From positions 868,001 through 932,000 of the forward strand of contig NZ_JARDUA010000001.1 in assembly GCF_029360645.1 (NCBI RefSeq): a stretch of 64,000 bases of DNA. The letters run 5' to 3'. Each line of letters starts with the position of its first letter. The stretch's first letter is position 1. The position numbers and the translations under genes were made by a program. This document shows positions 25,102 to 34,045 of the stretch, one piece after another. The notes beneath the pieces are model-generated. The model was given only the letters and a program-made list of their open reading frames with translations, was not told the DNA's origin and did not search any database. This stretch comes from Pontibacter litorisediminis (GTDB lineage Bacteria; Bacteroidota; Bacteroidia; Cytophagales; Hymenobacteraceae).

Positions 25102-26142
25102 ATGCACATACAGAAAAAGCCCTTTGGCACCGCCCCGGACGGGCAGCAAGTACAGCTGTACACGTTGTCTAACCGGAATGGCGTAACGGTAAAAATCACC
25201 AACTATGGCGCGATCATCACCGCTTTTGTAACACCCGATAAATCCGGGGAAATGGGGGATGTGGTGGCTGGCTTTGAGGAGTTGAGCGGCTACGTACCCA
25301 ACGAGCCGCACTTTGGCGGCATTGTTGGTCGTTTTGCTAACCGCATTGCCAAAGGCAAGTTCACGCTGGACGGACAGTCCTACAGCGTGACCGTAAACGA
25401 CGCGCCGCACCACCTGCACGGCGGCAACCAGGGCTTCGACCGGAAGGTGTGGCACGCCGAGGAACTGCCGCAGCAGAACGCCCTGAAACTGACCTACCAT
25501 AGCCCGGACGGTGAAGAAGGCTACCCCGGTAACCTGACAGCCACGGTGGTGTATACCTTAACAGAAGAAAATGCCCTGCAGATAGACTACAGCGCCACCA
25601 CCGACAGAGCCACCCCGGTGAACCTGACGAACCACAGCTACTTCAACCTCTCGGCCGGAAACGTGGGGAACGTTTACGGGCACCTCATTCAGATTAACGC
25701 GGACAAGTATGTTCCGGTGGATGAGACCTTTATCCCAACCGGTGAGCTGGCAAGCGTGGCGGGCACGCCCATGGACCTAAGGGAGCCGCAGCCTATTGGG
25801 AGGCACTTGCCAGAAATAGCGGGCGGCTATGACCATACCTATGTGCTGCACCGCCAGGATGAAAGTATAACCAAGGCGGCAGAAGTGTATGAGCCTATCT
25901 CCGGCCGAGTGCTGGAGGTTTACACCACCCAGCCCGGGATACAGTTTTACACCGGCAACTTCCTGGATGGTTCCCTGACCGGCAAAGGCGGCCACAGGTA
26001 TACCAGGCACTACGCCTTCTGCCTCGAGGCGCAGCACTTCCCGGACTCCCCGAACCAAGCTGGCTTCCCGAATGCTGTGCTCAGGCCAGGAGAATCTTAT
26101 CAGCAGATCACCGTTTATAAACTATCGGTGAGGCAGGAGTAG
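25102..26142 (+). CDS. galM: Aldose 1-epimerase (mutarotase)
   Basis: The 346-residue protein interconverts alpha and beta anomers of glucose or galactose. Catalytic residues are visible: His104 in HHLHGG, His178 in NLTNHSYFNL and the base Glu309 in CLEAQHFPDSPN; the substrate Asp lies in GGYDHTYVL. The ATG at 25102 is preferred over an in-frame TTG ten codons earlier because the family begins at this point and the protein lacks a signal peptide. The sugar MFS permease follows 172 bp downstream on the same strand, so the two probably serve the same hexose pathway. Confidence 0.94.
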   Translation: MHIQKKPFGTAPDGQQVQLYTLSNRNGVTVKITNYGAIITAFVTPDKSGEMGDVVAGFEELSGYVPNEPHFGGIVGRFANRIAKGKFTLDGQSYSVTVNDAPHHLHGGNQGFDRKVWHAEELPQQNALKLTYHSPDGEEGYPGNLTATVVYTLTEENALQIDYSATTDRATPVNLTNHSYFNLSAGNVGNVYGHLIQINADKYVPVDETFIPTGELASVAGTPMDLREPQPIGRHLPEIAGGYDHTYVLHRQDESITKAAEVYEPISGRVLEVYTTQPGIQFYTGNFLDGSLTGKGGHRYTRHYAFCLEAQHFPDSPNQAGFPNAVLRPGESYQQITVYKLSVRQE

Positions 26143-26314
26143 CAATTTGTTTTGAAAAGCAGTAAAGACCTGCAACGTCTTTCTAGCGTACTTGCGCTAC
26201 TGCCCGTTATCCTGCAGAACCATACCAATGAACTAGCAGCGGCTCTTGGCTGCCACAGCACAACGCTTAGCCGCTCATCACACACCAACTAAACGCAAAA
26301 TTTAAACAACAACT

Positions 26315-27724
26315 ATGGCTGGCTCAACGCACACCAATACACAAACGCCTCCGGCATCGGAGATCACAGAAAATTACAAGGGGCCTCTGGTTACCGTAAC
26401 CCTGCTCTTCTTCATGTGGGGCTTCATTACCTGCCTCAACGACATTCTCATCCCCAAGCTGCAGCAGGTGTTCACCCTGGAGCTGTGGCAGGCCATGCTC
26501 ATCCAGACAGCCTTTTTCGGGGCATATTTCTTTGTATCATTGCTGTACTTTATACTTTCCATCACCAAAGGAGACCCTATCCGCAAGATCGGGTATAAGA
26601 ACGGCATCATAGTAGGCCTGCTGGTGGCAGCCGTGGGATGCGCCCTGTTTTACCCGGCGGCCGACACCCTCAGCTACGGCTTCTTTCTGGGGGCCCTGTT
26701 CGTGCTTGCCTCCGGCATCACCATCCTTCAAATCGCCGCTAACCCTTATGTGGCCATACTAGGTCCGGCAGAGGGGGCGGCCAGCCGCCTGAACATGACA
26801 CAAGCCCTCAACTCGCTGGGTACCACCGTGGCCCCTATCATTGGGGGTTACCTCATCTTTGGCGCTGTGAACGCAATGGACACGGGCGCTGACTCCGTGA
26901 AAATGCCATACCTTGGCCTGGCAGCCGCATTACTGGCAATCGCCCTGCTTATCAAGGTCTCGAAGCTGCCAAGCATCCGCAGCACCGACGAGATAGTACC
27001 GGGCGCAGGAGCCTTGCAGTATCGTCACCTGGTCCTGGGCATCGTCTGCATCTTTGCTTATGTGGGGGGTGAGGTAGCCATTGGCAGTGCGCTCATCAAC
27101 TACTTCAGGCTGCCGGAGATCGCCGGCCTGGAGGAGGCAGAGGCTGGTCACTTCCTGGCCTTTTACTGGGGCGGCGCCATGGTGGGCCGTTTCTTCGGGG
27201 CCGTAGCCCTGTCCAACACCAAGAACACCGGTGGCAAGTACCTGGTGATAGGCGGCATCGCTGCGGTGGTGTTCGTGTTGCTCTTCCTGGCCTATGGCCT
27301 GAATGAGGCGCTTATCGCCCTGGGCCTGATCGCCCTTAACTTTGGCGTGCTGATGCTGGGGAGGTTCATCCCTAGCAGAACGCTCGGCTTCTTTGCCGCC
27401 ACAGTAGTTGCCTTGTTGCTGATCACCAGCTTTGCCACTGGCCCGGTAGCCATGTGGTCGGTTATCGCTATCGGCCTGTTCAACTCCATCATGTTCCCAA
27501 CCATTTTTACGCTGGCCATCAAGGGCTTGGGCGTGCACACCAGCCAGGCCTCGTCGCTGCTGGTGATGGCCATTGTGGGGGGCGCCATTATGCCGCCGCT
27601 CCAGGGCGCCGTAGCCGACCTGACCGGTAGCCTGCAGATCTCGTTCCTGGTGCCGCTGGTTTGCTACCTGTACATTATGTACTATGGCTTTGCAGGATAC
27701 AAAATAGCTGACGAAACAATTTAA
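26315..27724 (+). CDS. Sugar MFS transporter, FucP/GluP family
   Basis: The 469-residue protein has about 12 hydrophobic helices. Family motifs are visible in FFMWGFITCLNDILIPKLQ near residue 35 and ILQIAANPYVAILGPAEGAASRLNMTQALNSLGTTVAP near residue 140 (read in two parts, ending in QALNSLGT). The family carries fucose, glucose, galactose or related sugars by proton symport in the inner membrane. Neighbour galM supports hexose uptake. A terminator follows immediately. Confidence 0.93.
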   Translation: MAGSTHTNTQTPPASEITENYKGPLVTVTLLFFMWGFITCLNDILIPKLQQVFTLELWQAMLIQTAFFGAYFFVSLLYFILSITKGDPIRKIGYKNGIIVGLLVAAVGCALFYPAADTLSYGFFLGALFVLASGITILQIAANPYVAILGPAEGAASRLNMTQALNSLGTTVAPIIGGYLIFGAVNAMDTGADSVKMPYLGLAAALLAIALLIKVSKLPSIRSTDEIVPGAGALQYRHLVLGIVCIFAYVGGEVAIGSALINYFRLPEIAGLEEAEAGHFLAFYWGGAMVGRFFGAVALSNTKNTGGKYLVIGGIAAVVFVLLFLAYGLNEALIALGLIALNFGVLMLGRFIPSRTLGFFAATVVALLLITSFATGPVAMWSVIAIGLFNSIMFPTIFTLAIKGLGVHTSQASSLLVMAIVGGAIMPPLQGAVADLTGSLQISFLVPLVCYLYIMYYGFAGYKIADETI

Positions 27725-27746
27725 CCGAGGATTTATACTTTACAGA

Positions 27747-27778
27747 AGCCGACCTAATGCTTTGGGTCGGCTTTTTTA
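27747..27778 (+). terminator. Rho-independent terminator after the sugar permease
   Basis: The stem AGCCGACC (27747-27754) pairs with GGTCGGCT (27765-27772) followed by six T. A TATACTT word lies just upstream. Confidence 0.92.
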
Positions 27779-27914
27779 TTGCCTTCACTTTAAAAACCAT
27801 TGGCGCTTTAGTGGCTTTCGCAGAATTGCTTAACTTTCCGGTTTACAGCTTGCTCCATACTAGAAGCCACGCTGTAGAGTTAACAGAGACATCAACCAAA
27901 GGATATTATACTTG

Positions 27915-30209
27915 ATGAGGCACTTCCTGCTTCCCCTACTGCTGCTCTTCGCAGCCTTTGCACCTGCGCAGGCATGGGCACAGGCGGGGCCGGAGCGTCC
28001 GGCAAAGCGGCCTAAGATAGGGCTGGTGCTGAGTGGCGGCGGGGCAAAAGGCATGGCCCACATCGGGGTGCTGAAGGTGCTGGAAGAAGCCGGCATCCGG
28101 CCTGATTACATTACCGGCACCAGCATGGGGAGCCTGGTGGGGGCCTTGTACGCCCTCGGTTACTCCGCCAGCGAAATCGAGCAGATCGCCCTGAGCCAAG
28201 ACTGGGAGATGCTGTTGAGCAATCAGGTGCCACTGAGCCAGATCGCGATAGAGGAGAAAGAGTACTACAGCCGCTATTTGCTGGAGTTGCCCGTGAACGG
28301 CACCAGGATAAGCTTCCCGAGCGGCCTGATAGAGGGTCAGGCGCTGAATAACCTGCTCATCCGGCTTACGCGTGGGGCCCACAGCATACAGGATTTTGAG
28401 GACCTGCCGATCCCCTTCGCCTGCGTTGCCACCGACATTGTTACGGGCCGGAAAGTGGTGCTGCAGCGGGGATTTCTGCCAGAGGCACTGCGGGCGAGCA
28501 TGGCCATCCCTACGGTGTTTACGCCTATCAAGATAGGCGACCACATGCTGGTGGACGGCGGGCTGGTGCAGAACTTCCCTGTGCAGGAGGCGCTGGATAT
28601 GGGGGCCGATTTTGTGATTGGGGTGAATGTGGGTGGCGGGCTGGAGCCGGAGCAGAAGCTAAAATCCATGATTGACGTGCTGGTACAGGCTACTTTCTTT
28701 ACGAGTGCCTCCAACCTTGAGAGCGAAAAGAAGAAAACCGACTTTCTGATCGACATCCTCCCTTACCTGGAAAATTATAAGACCAGCAGCTTTACCGATT
28801 CCGAAAAGATCATCAAGATTGGGGAGGCCGTGGCCAGGCAGTACGCTGACAGCCTACAGGCGCTGGCGGCATACTTTCAGTCGTTCCCAGAGCCAATGCA
28901 CCAACCTGCCTTAAGCAACCTGGAAGACTCTGTGATGATCAACCAGGTACTCATCAGCGGGACCAACTCCACCCCCAGGCGCATTCTGCGCCGCCGCCTG
29001 CGCCTCCACGAGCATGAGGCCACCACCATCAGCACGATAGAGAACCGCATTGAGATCCTCTACGGCACCGGCCACTTCAACAAGGTGTCTTACGCCATGG
29101 TACCCACCGACAGCGGGCATCACCTGCAGGTGAATGTGGAGGAGGCTGCTCAGGGGCTCCTGAAAACAGCCGTATACTACGACTCGGAGAACCGGGCCGG
29201 GGCCACGGTTAACTTTACCCGACGTAACCTGCTTTGGCAAGGCTCGCGCTTTGTGGCGGAGGTAGACCTGGGCCAGAACATCCGCAGCGATGTGAACTAC
29301 CTGAAGTACATGGGCTACCGCTATCACCTCGCCGCCAAGCTGGGCAGCCAGTACTATAAAAACGACCTGGCGTTGTTTAACGGCAGCGGCAGCAAGGTAG
29401 CCATCCTGCAACGCAACACTAACATCGGCACCCTGGGCTGGCAAACCACCACCAACAATACCTGGACGCTGGGGCAGCAACTGGAGTATAAACTCTCGCG
29501 CCTTTACCCGCAGGTGGCAGGGCAGATTAACCTGGATACCCTTACTGTGGACATCAATACGCTGGAGCAGCTGAAGGTGCGGAACTGGGCCCTCTCCACT
29601 TTTTTCCGGCTGAACACGCAGGACCGGCAGGCCTACCCTACCCGCGGCTGGAAAAGCGAGGTGCAGGGGAGCTTCCTCTTCGGCAACAGGTTTACGGTGC
29701 GCGCCCGGCCAGACCACCCAATGCCGCAAGAGGGCATGCGCAGTACTCATCTCGACCCATACTTTAAAATTTCGTTGCAGGCGGATGGCGTAGTTCCCCT
29801 GAGCCATAAGCTAAGCCTGATGCTGCGCCAGGGCCTGGTGATGTATACCAGCAACGACTTGCCCATTGGGGAGGAGAGTTTGGTTGGCGGCTATACATCC
29901 GTTTTACCCAACATGATTGCATACCGTGCGGCTGAGCCCTTTGCCTACGCTGCCGATAACCTGCTTTACTCCGGCATTGGCCTGCAGGCGGAGCTGCGGC
30001 GGAAGCTCTACCTGCAGCTTAGCTCCACGGTTCTGAATACCAGCCTGTTGCACGGCTACCGCACCCTGCGTGGCCGGGCTACCCGGCTTGGCTACAGCGC
30101 CACCCTGGGCTACCTTACTCCACTCGGTCCTATCACAACAGGTATAGCCCACGAGAGCCACTCCGACTGGCGCGGCTTCCTCAGCCTCGGTTTTAGACTG
30201 CCTTGGTAA
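27915..30209 (+). CDS. Patatin-like phospholipase fused to an outer-membrane barrel domain
   Basis: The 764-residue protein (ATG at 27915; the frame also has a TTG one codon earlier) has a signal peptide (about 1-22), a patatin domain (about 33-290) with the oxyanion loop SGGGAKGMAH (40-49), nucleophile Ser70 in GTSMG and the catalytic Asp in VDGG, a POTRA-like middle (about 330-405) and a BamA/TamA-like surface-antigen barrel (about 410-764). This order is that of type Vd patatin autotransporters such as PlpD and FplA, which can place lipase activity at the surface. Some Bacteroidota relatives may keep the patatin domain in the periplasm. Confidence 0.9.
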   Translation: MRHFLLPLLLLFAAFAPAQAWAQAGPERPAKRPKIGLVLSGGGAKGMAHIGVLKVLEEAGIRPDYITGTSMGSLVGALYALGYSASEIEQIALSQDWEMLLSNQVPLSQIAIEEKEYYSRYLLELPVNGTRISFPSGLIEGQALNNLLIRLTRGAHSIQDFEDLPIPFACVATDIVTGRKVVLQRGFLPEALRASMAIPTVFTPIKIGDHMLVDGGLVQNFPVQEALDMGADFVIGVNVGGGLEPEQKLKSMIDVLVQATFFTSASNLESEKKKTDFLIDILPYLENYKTSSFTDSEKIIKIGEAVARQYADSLQALAAYFQSFPEPMHQPALSNLEDSVMINQVLISGTNSTPRRILRRRLRLHEHEATTISTIENRIEILYGTGHFNKVSYAMVPTDSGHHLQVNVEEAAQGLLKTAVYYDSENRAGATVNFTRRNLLWQGSRFVAEVDLGQNIRSDVNYLKYMGYRYHLAAKLGSQYYKNDLALFNGSGSKVAILQRNTNIGTLGWQTTTNNTWTLGQQLEYKLSRLYPQVAGQINLDTLTVDINTLEQLKVRNWALSTFFRLNTQDRQAYPTRGWKSEVQGSFLFGNRFTVRARPDHPMPQEGMRSTHLDPYFKISLQADGVVPLSHKLSLMLRQGLVMYTSNDLPIGEESLVGGYTSVLPNMIAYRAAEPFAYAADNLLYSGIGLQAELRRKLYLQLSSTVLNTSLLHGYRTLRGRATRLGYSATLGYLTPLGPITTGIAHESHSDWRGFLSLGFRLPW

Positions 30210-30333
30210 CAGTGGCTTAAGCGACCATAAGGTTATACTGTGTATTAGTTAGTCTTTCAGGCCTCTTCCTGCTTCTGGAGCGACTTCTTTTTTACCTAAT
30301 CTCCAGCTTTTTAACCTTCCCTCTTTTTAGATT

Positions 30334-30349
30334 AGTGATCATTATCACT
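30334..30349 (+). promoter_or_regulatory. Inverted repeat upstream of the persulfide dioxygenase gene
   Basis: AGTGAT and ATCACT form 6-bp arms around CATT, 57 bp before the start codon. The size and place suit an operator. It slightly resembles a Fur-type GATCATTATC element, but no regulator can be assigned from sequence alone. Confidence 0.35.
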
Positions 30350-30406
30350 GCGGAAAGCATATATTTTATCGATATTTGTCCTGATTATCAATAGAAGGAC
30401 CGATCT

Positions 30407-31819
30407 ATGAAAGTAGAACAGATCTATACCGGCTGCCTGGCACAGGGCGCTTACTACATCGAGAGCAGCGGCGAAGCCGCCATCATTGACCCGCTCCGCG
30501 AGGTAAGGCCATACATCGAGAAGGCCGCAAAAGACGGCGCGAAAATAAAGTATGTGCTGGAGACGCACTTCCATGCAGACTTCGTATCAGGCCACCTGGA
30601 TCTGGCGAAGGCTACCGGGGCTCAGATTGTGTTCGGCCCGAATGCACAGCCATCCTTCGAGATGTATAGCGCACAGGATGGTGAGGAGTTAAAAGTAGGA
30701 GACGTGACCATTAGGGTGCTGCACACCCCAGGCCACACCATGGAGTCCACTACGTACCTGCTGCTGGATGAGAACGGGAAAGAGCATGCCATTTTCTCCG
30801 GCGACACGCTTTTTATCGGGGATGTGGGCCGCCCGGACCTGGCCGCCAAATCAGAGCTGACAAAGGAGCAGCTAGCAGGCTTCCTCTACGACTCGCTCAG
30901 AGACAAGATCATGCCCCTGCCGGATGATGTGATCGTTTACCCGGCGCACGGGGCCGGCTCTGCCTGCGGCAAGAATATGAGCAAAGAAACAAGCGACCTG
31001 TTAGGCAACCAGAAGAAAACCAACTATGCCTTGCGCGCCGACATGACCAAGGAGGAATTTGTAAAAGAGGTAACAGATGGCCTGCTCCCACCGCCCACCT
31101 ATTTCCCGCTAAATGTGCAACTGAACCGCGAAGGCTACGCCAGCATGGACGAGGTGATGGCGCAGGGACTGCAGGAACTTACCCCAGAGGTATTTGAGGC
31201 TGTCGCCAACGAGACCGGTGCCCTTATCCTGGACACCCGCAAGCCGCAGGACTTTGCCCAAGGTTTTATCCCTAACGCCATTAACATCGGGATAGACGGC
31301 GGCTTTGCCCCTTGGGTGGGCGCCTTAATTCCGGACATCAAGCAGCGGATACTGCTTGTAACGGAGGAAGGCCGTGAGGAAGAGGTCGTAACAAGGCTGG
31401 CGCGCGTTGGCTACGACCATGCGATCGGGTATCTGAAAGGAGGCGTTGAAGCGTGGAAACAAGCCGGGAAAGAGACGGACAAAATTGCCTCTATACCTGC
31501 TACAGAGCTTGCCGAGAAGTTCGGGCAGGACAAGGGAATTTATATCCTGGATGTGCGCAAGCCAGGGGAGTTCGAGGCTGAGCACCTGCAGGCGGCGCAT
31601 AGCGCCCCCCTCGATTACCTGAACGAGCACCTGGCTGAACTGCCCCACGACAAGACACTGTACATTCACTGCGCCGGTGGCTACCGCTCCATGATCGCCG
31701 CCTCTATACTGAGGGCAAGGGGCTACCGCGACCTTGTAGACATACAAGGCGGGTACAAAGCCATTGCGGAGACAAACATGCCGCGCACCAGCTTTGTATG
31801 CCCGAGCACCCTGAAATAG
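30407..31819 (+). CDS. Persulfide dioxygenase-rhodanese fusion (CstB/BLH-like)
   Basis: The 470-residue protein has a metallo-beta-lactamase domain (about 1-245) of the ETHE1 type with the iron-binding motif THFHADF (His54, His56, Asp58) and HTPGHT, then two rhodanese domains. The first (about 265-365) lacks the active Cys in its LLVTEEGREEE loop, while the second (about 372-465) has Cys422 in HCAGGYRS. Family members oxidise low-molecular-weight persulfides to sulfite and thiosulfate and protect against sulfide stress. The gene is convergent with the HMA-AraC fusion regulator and shares a 26-bp-stem terminator with it. Confidence 0.9.
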   Translation: MKVEQIYTGCLAQGAYYIESSGEAAIIDPLREVRPYIEKAAKDGAKIKYVLETHFHADFVSGHLDLAKATGAQIVFGPNAQPSFEMYSAQDGEELKVGDVTIRVLHTPGHTMESTTYLLLDENGKEHAIFSGDTLFIGDVGRPDLAAKSELTKEQLAGFLYDSLRDKIMPLPDDVIVYPAHGAGSACGKNMSKETSDLLGNQKKTNYALRADMTKEEFVKEVTDGLLPPPTYFPLNVQLNREGYASMDEVMAQGLQELTPEVFEAVANETGALILDTRKPQDFAQGFIPNAINIGIDGGFAPWVGALIPDIKQRILLVTEEGREEEVVTRLARVGYDHAIGYLKGGVEAWKQAGKETDKIASIPATELAEKFGQDKGIYILDVRKPGEFEAEHLQAAHSAPLDYLNEHLAELPHDKTLYIHCAGGYRSMIAASILRARGYRDLVDIQGGYKAIAETNMPRTSFVCPSTLK

Positions 31820-31840
31820 AGCCCATACGGTACACGGAAA

Positions 31841-31900
31841 CAAGTATAAAAAAGGAGAGGCAGTGGTTTTGTAGCCACTGCCTCTCCTTTTTTATACTTG
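31841..31900. terminator. Bidirectional terminator, 26-bp perfect stem built on the AAGTATA word
   Basis: Positions 31841-31866 are perfectly complementary to 31875-31900 around an 8-nt loop (TTTTGTAG). The outer arms read CAAGTATAAAAAA and TTTTTTATACTTG, giving an A run and T run for both directions. It lies exactly between two convergent genes. Confidence 0.93.
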
Positions 31901-31913
31901 TGTTGATGCTACC

Positions 31914-32489
31914 TTAATCCTGTACCTTGTCCAGCGTTTTACGCTTGTCACTCTTCACTTGCTTAAAGTGGCTGGGGGTAAGGCCGGTAACTTTCTTGAA
32001 CTGGTTGGAGAGGTGCGCCACGCTGCTGTATCCTAACTCGTAGGCGATTTCCTTCAGGCTTAGCTCATCATACACCAACAGTTCCTTCACCCGCTCTATG
32101 CGCTGCAGGATCAGGTACTTTTCAATGGTGATGCCCTCAAAAGAAGAGAAGAGCGAACTGATATAGTTGTAGTCCAGCCCCACTTTTTCCGCAATGTAAT
32201 CGGATGTGTTCACATGCAGCTCCTGCTCACCGCTTTGGTGCACCAGCTCGATAATGGCCAGTTTCACCTTCTCGATCAGCTGCGTTTTGCGGTCGTCCAG
32301 CAGCTCGAAGCCGTTGCTCTCCAGCACCTGCCTTATCTGCTTCATGTCTGCCTCTCCCTCAGCAGCTACCTCCGCCTCGCCAAGCCCCACCTGCAGCACC
32401 GTGTAGCCTAGCTTTTGCAGCTCTTCGGCCACCACGCGCTTGCAGCGGTCACAAACCATGTTTTTTATGAGTATCTTTTTTGTTGCCAT
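31914..32489 (-). CDS. HMA-like domain fused to AraC-type DNA-binding domain
   Basis: The 191-residue protein has an N-terminal heavy-metal-associated-like fold (about 1-68) with the pair Cys13 and Cys16 in NMVCDRCKR, a linker, and an AraC double helix-turn-helix domain (about 90-180: IERVKELLVYDELSLKEIAY, then LGYSSVAHLSNQFKKVTG, then PSHF). It is probably a regulator that senses a thiol-reactive or metal ligand through the CxxC pair. Fusions of this kind occur in Bacteroidota, but I know of no established ligand. Its placement next to a persulfide dioxygenase makes sulfide, persulfide or copper stress worth testing. Confidence 0.87.
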   Translation of the reverse strand: MATKKILIKNMVCDRCKRVVAEELQKLGYTVLQVGLGEAEVAAEGEADMKQIRQVLESNGFELLDDRKTQLIEKVKLAIIELVHQSGEQELHVNTSDYIAEKVGLDYNYISSLFSSFEGITIEKYLILQRIERVKELLVYDELSLKEIAYELGYSSVAHLSNQFKKVTGLTPSHFKQVKSDKRKTLDKVQD

Positions 32490-32597
32490 ACTTTTAAGCT
32501 AGCGCTCCCGTTTATAATCACCTTCTACCATATTGCAAAGTATAAAAATATGCTGCATCAAATAAAGGTACGGGCCATGTTATGTTTCAAAGTTTTA

Positions 32598-32605
32598 TAG
32601 CTTTG
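32598..32605 (+). promoter_or_regulatory. -7 promoter element of the gene at 32623
   Basis: TAGCTTTG is a full TAnnTTTG match ending 18 bp before the start codon, which implies a very short leader. No clear TTTG box is found 19 bp upstream. Confidence 0.5.
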
Positions 32606-32622
32606 CACAGCTAAGACATCCT

Positions 32623-33030
32623 ATGGAACCCCTGACACTACCCGACTACTTAACGGCACGCATGGTCCCCGGGGACTACCTGCTGCACATTACCTGGCTC
32701 CGTGGTGTAAGCACCCTGGAGTACCGCGAGGGAATTCGGCTAACCAAGCAAATCCTCCTTGAAAACAACATCAGGTTATGGCTTGTCGATTCCAGGCTGC
32801 TGACGCACGTTACCTTCGAGGACCAGCAGTGGATCATGAAAGAGATCGTTCCGCTGCTGCTCGAGAGCAACCTGCAGAAGGTAGCCCGCGTGGTAAAGCC
32901 GGATGTGTTCAGCTACATCACGTTTGAGAACATGATGCGAAAGGCGCAGGAATGTTATAACGTACAGGGGCATATGGAGCAGTTCACGACAGTTGAGTCT
33001 GCCCTGGCTTGGCTCCACATGAACGATTAA
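32623..33030 (+). CDS. Conserved hypothetical protein, possible STAS/SpoIIAA-like fold
   Basis: The 135-residue soluble protein has alternating strands and helices: YLLHITWLRGVSTLEYREGI, then IRLWLVDSRLLTHVT, then KVARVVKPDVFSYITFENMM and VESALAWL at the end. The pattern (a strand carrying an Asp, a helix, then a VARV strand, and a closing AxxWL helix) recalls the SpoIIAA/STAS-like proteins common in Bacteroidota. No catalytic motif is seen. It has its own promoter and is convergent with the pirin gene 6 bp away. Confidence 0.7.
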   Translation: MEPLTLPDYLTARMVPGDYLLHITWLRGVSTLEYREGIRLTKQILLENNIRLWLVDSRLLTHVTFEDQQWIMKEIVPLLLESNLQKVARVVKPDVFSYITFENMMRKAQECYNVQGHMEQFTTVESALAWLHMND

Positions 33031-33036
33031 CATAGT

Positions 33037-33900
33037 TTACTCCTCTATCAGAATACCCAGTTTCCCCATCTGGTAATCGCGCATGGCCTGCATGATTTCA
33101 GTTTCGTTGTTCATCACAAAAGGTCCGTTGGCTACCACCGGCTCCTCCAGCGGCTTACCTGCCAGCAACAGGGCGCGGGTGTCTTGTTTTGCCGTAAGGG
33201 TGATGCCTTCCCCATCCTGGTTGAACACTACCTGGTGCAGCCCCTCCACCAAACCGTAGCCTTCCACGTGCAGGAGCCCGTCCAGCAAGTATAAAAAGGC
33301 ATTATAAGCGGCTAGCAGCGGGAGAGGATAGCTAGCGCCCGCCCTAAGTTCCAGGCGCAGCGCCAGAACAGGCGACTTGGTGTTGACAGGGCCCTTTACT
33401 CCTCCAAACTCCCCAGCCACGACCTGCACGGTTACCCCTTCTCCTGTTACCGTAGGTGTAGCCTCAGCCTGAAGCGGCGTATACTCAGGTTGGTCCATTT
33501 TATTGGCCGCTGGCGTGTTTACCCAGACCTGAATAATCTCCTGCACCCCTCCCCGCTCCAGAATATCCTGAGGTGGCCGCTCGCTGTGCACAAGGCCGCG
33601 GCCCGCGTTCATCCATTGCGTGCCCCCCTCATATACCACGCTGTTGTTGCCCCGGGAGTCGCGGTGGTGCACCCCACCCCGGTAAACGAAGGTGACCGGC
33701 GAGAAGCCGCGGTGCGGATGGGGATCCACGCCTGTTTTATGCGGCACCACATGCTCCGGCATGGTTGTAAGGTGATGGTGTAGCAGCAGGAAGGGGTCGA
33801 TCTGGCCTACTTGCTTTGTAGGGAAAGGCTGGCGCACCGGCAAGCCTCCCATGTCCACGGTTTCAGCGTAAAGCAATCGGGCTACTGTTCTGTTTTTCAT
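33037..33900 (-). CDS. Pirin-family bicupin protein
   Basis: The 287-residue protein has the pirin metal-binding set: His61 and His63 in DPHPHRGF, His105 and Glu107 in LVHSERPP. The second cupin (about 165-285) lacks the ligands, as usual. Bacterial pirins include quercetin 2,3-dioxygenases and redox-linked regulators; the role here is not known. The gene lies convergent to the small protein gene at 32623. Confidence 0.93.
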   Translation of the reverse strand: MKNRTVARLLYAETVDMGGLPVRQPFPTKQVGQIDPFLLLHHHLTTMPEHVVPHKTGVDPHPHRGFSPVTFVYRGGVHHRDSRGNNSVVYEGGTQWMNAGRGLVHSERPPQDILERGGVQEIIQVWVNTPAANKMDQPEYTPLQAEATPTVTGEGVTVQVVAGEFGGVKGPVNTKSPVLALRLELRAGASYPLPLLAAYNAFLYLLDGLLHVEGYGLVEGLHQVVFNQDGEGITLTAKQDTRALLLAGKPLEEPVVANGPFVMNNETEIMQAMRDYQMGKLGILIEE

Positions 33901-33974
33901 CTTTATTCGCTATCAAAGTATGAAACACGGTGGGTGCGGTAATGTTATGGAAGCCTGAAGTATAAAATGTGCCA

Positions 33975-34018
33975 CAACAAAAAGAACAGCACCTGCCGCA
34001 AATGCGGCAGGTGCTGTT
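33975..34018 (-). terminator. Terminator of the low-complexity gene at 34046
   Basis: A 16-bp perfect complementarity (33985-34000 with 34003-34018; a few central pairs must open to form the loop) is followed on the minus strand by TCTTTTTGTTG. An AAGTATAAA word starts at about 33959 beyond it. Confidence 0.85.
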
Positions 34019-34045
34019 GTATGACCACTCAAAAGCAGGTTTATT

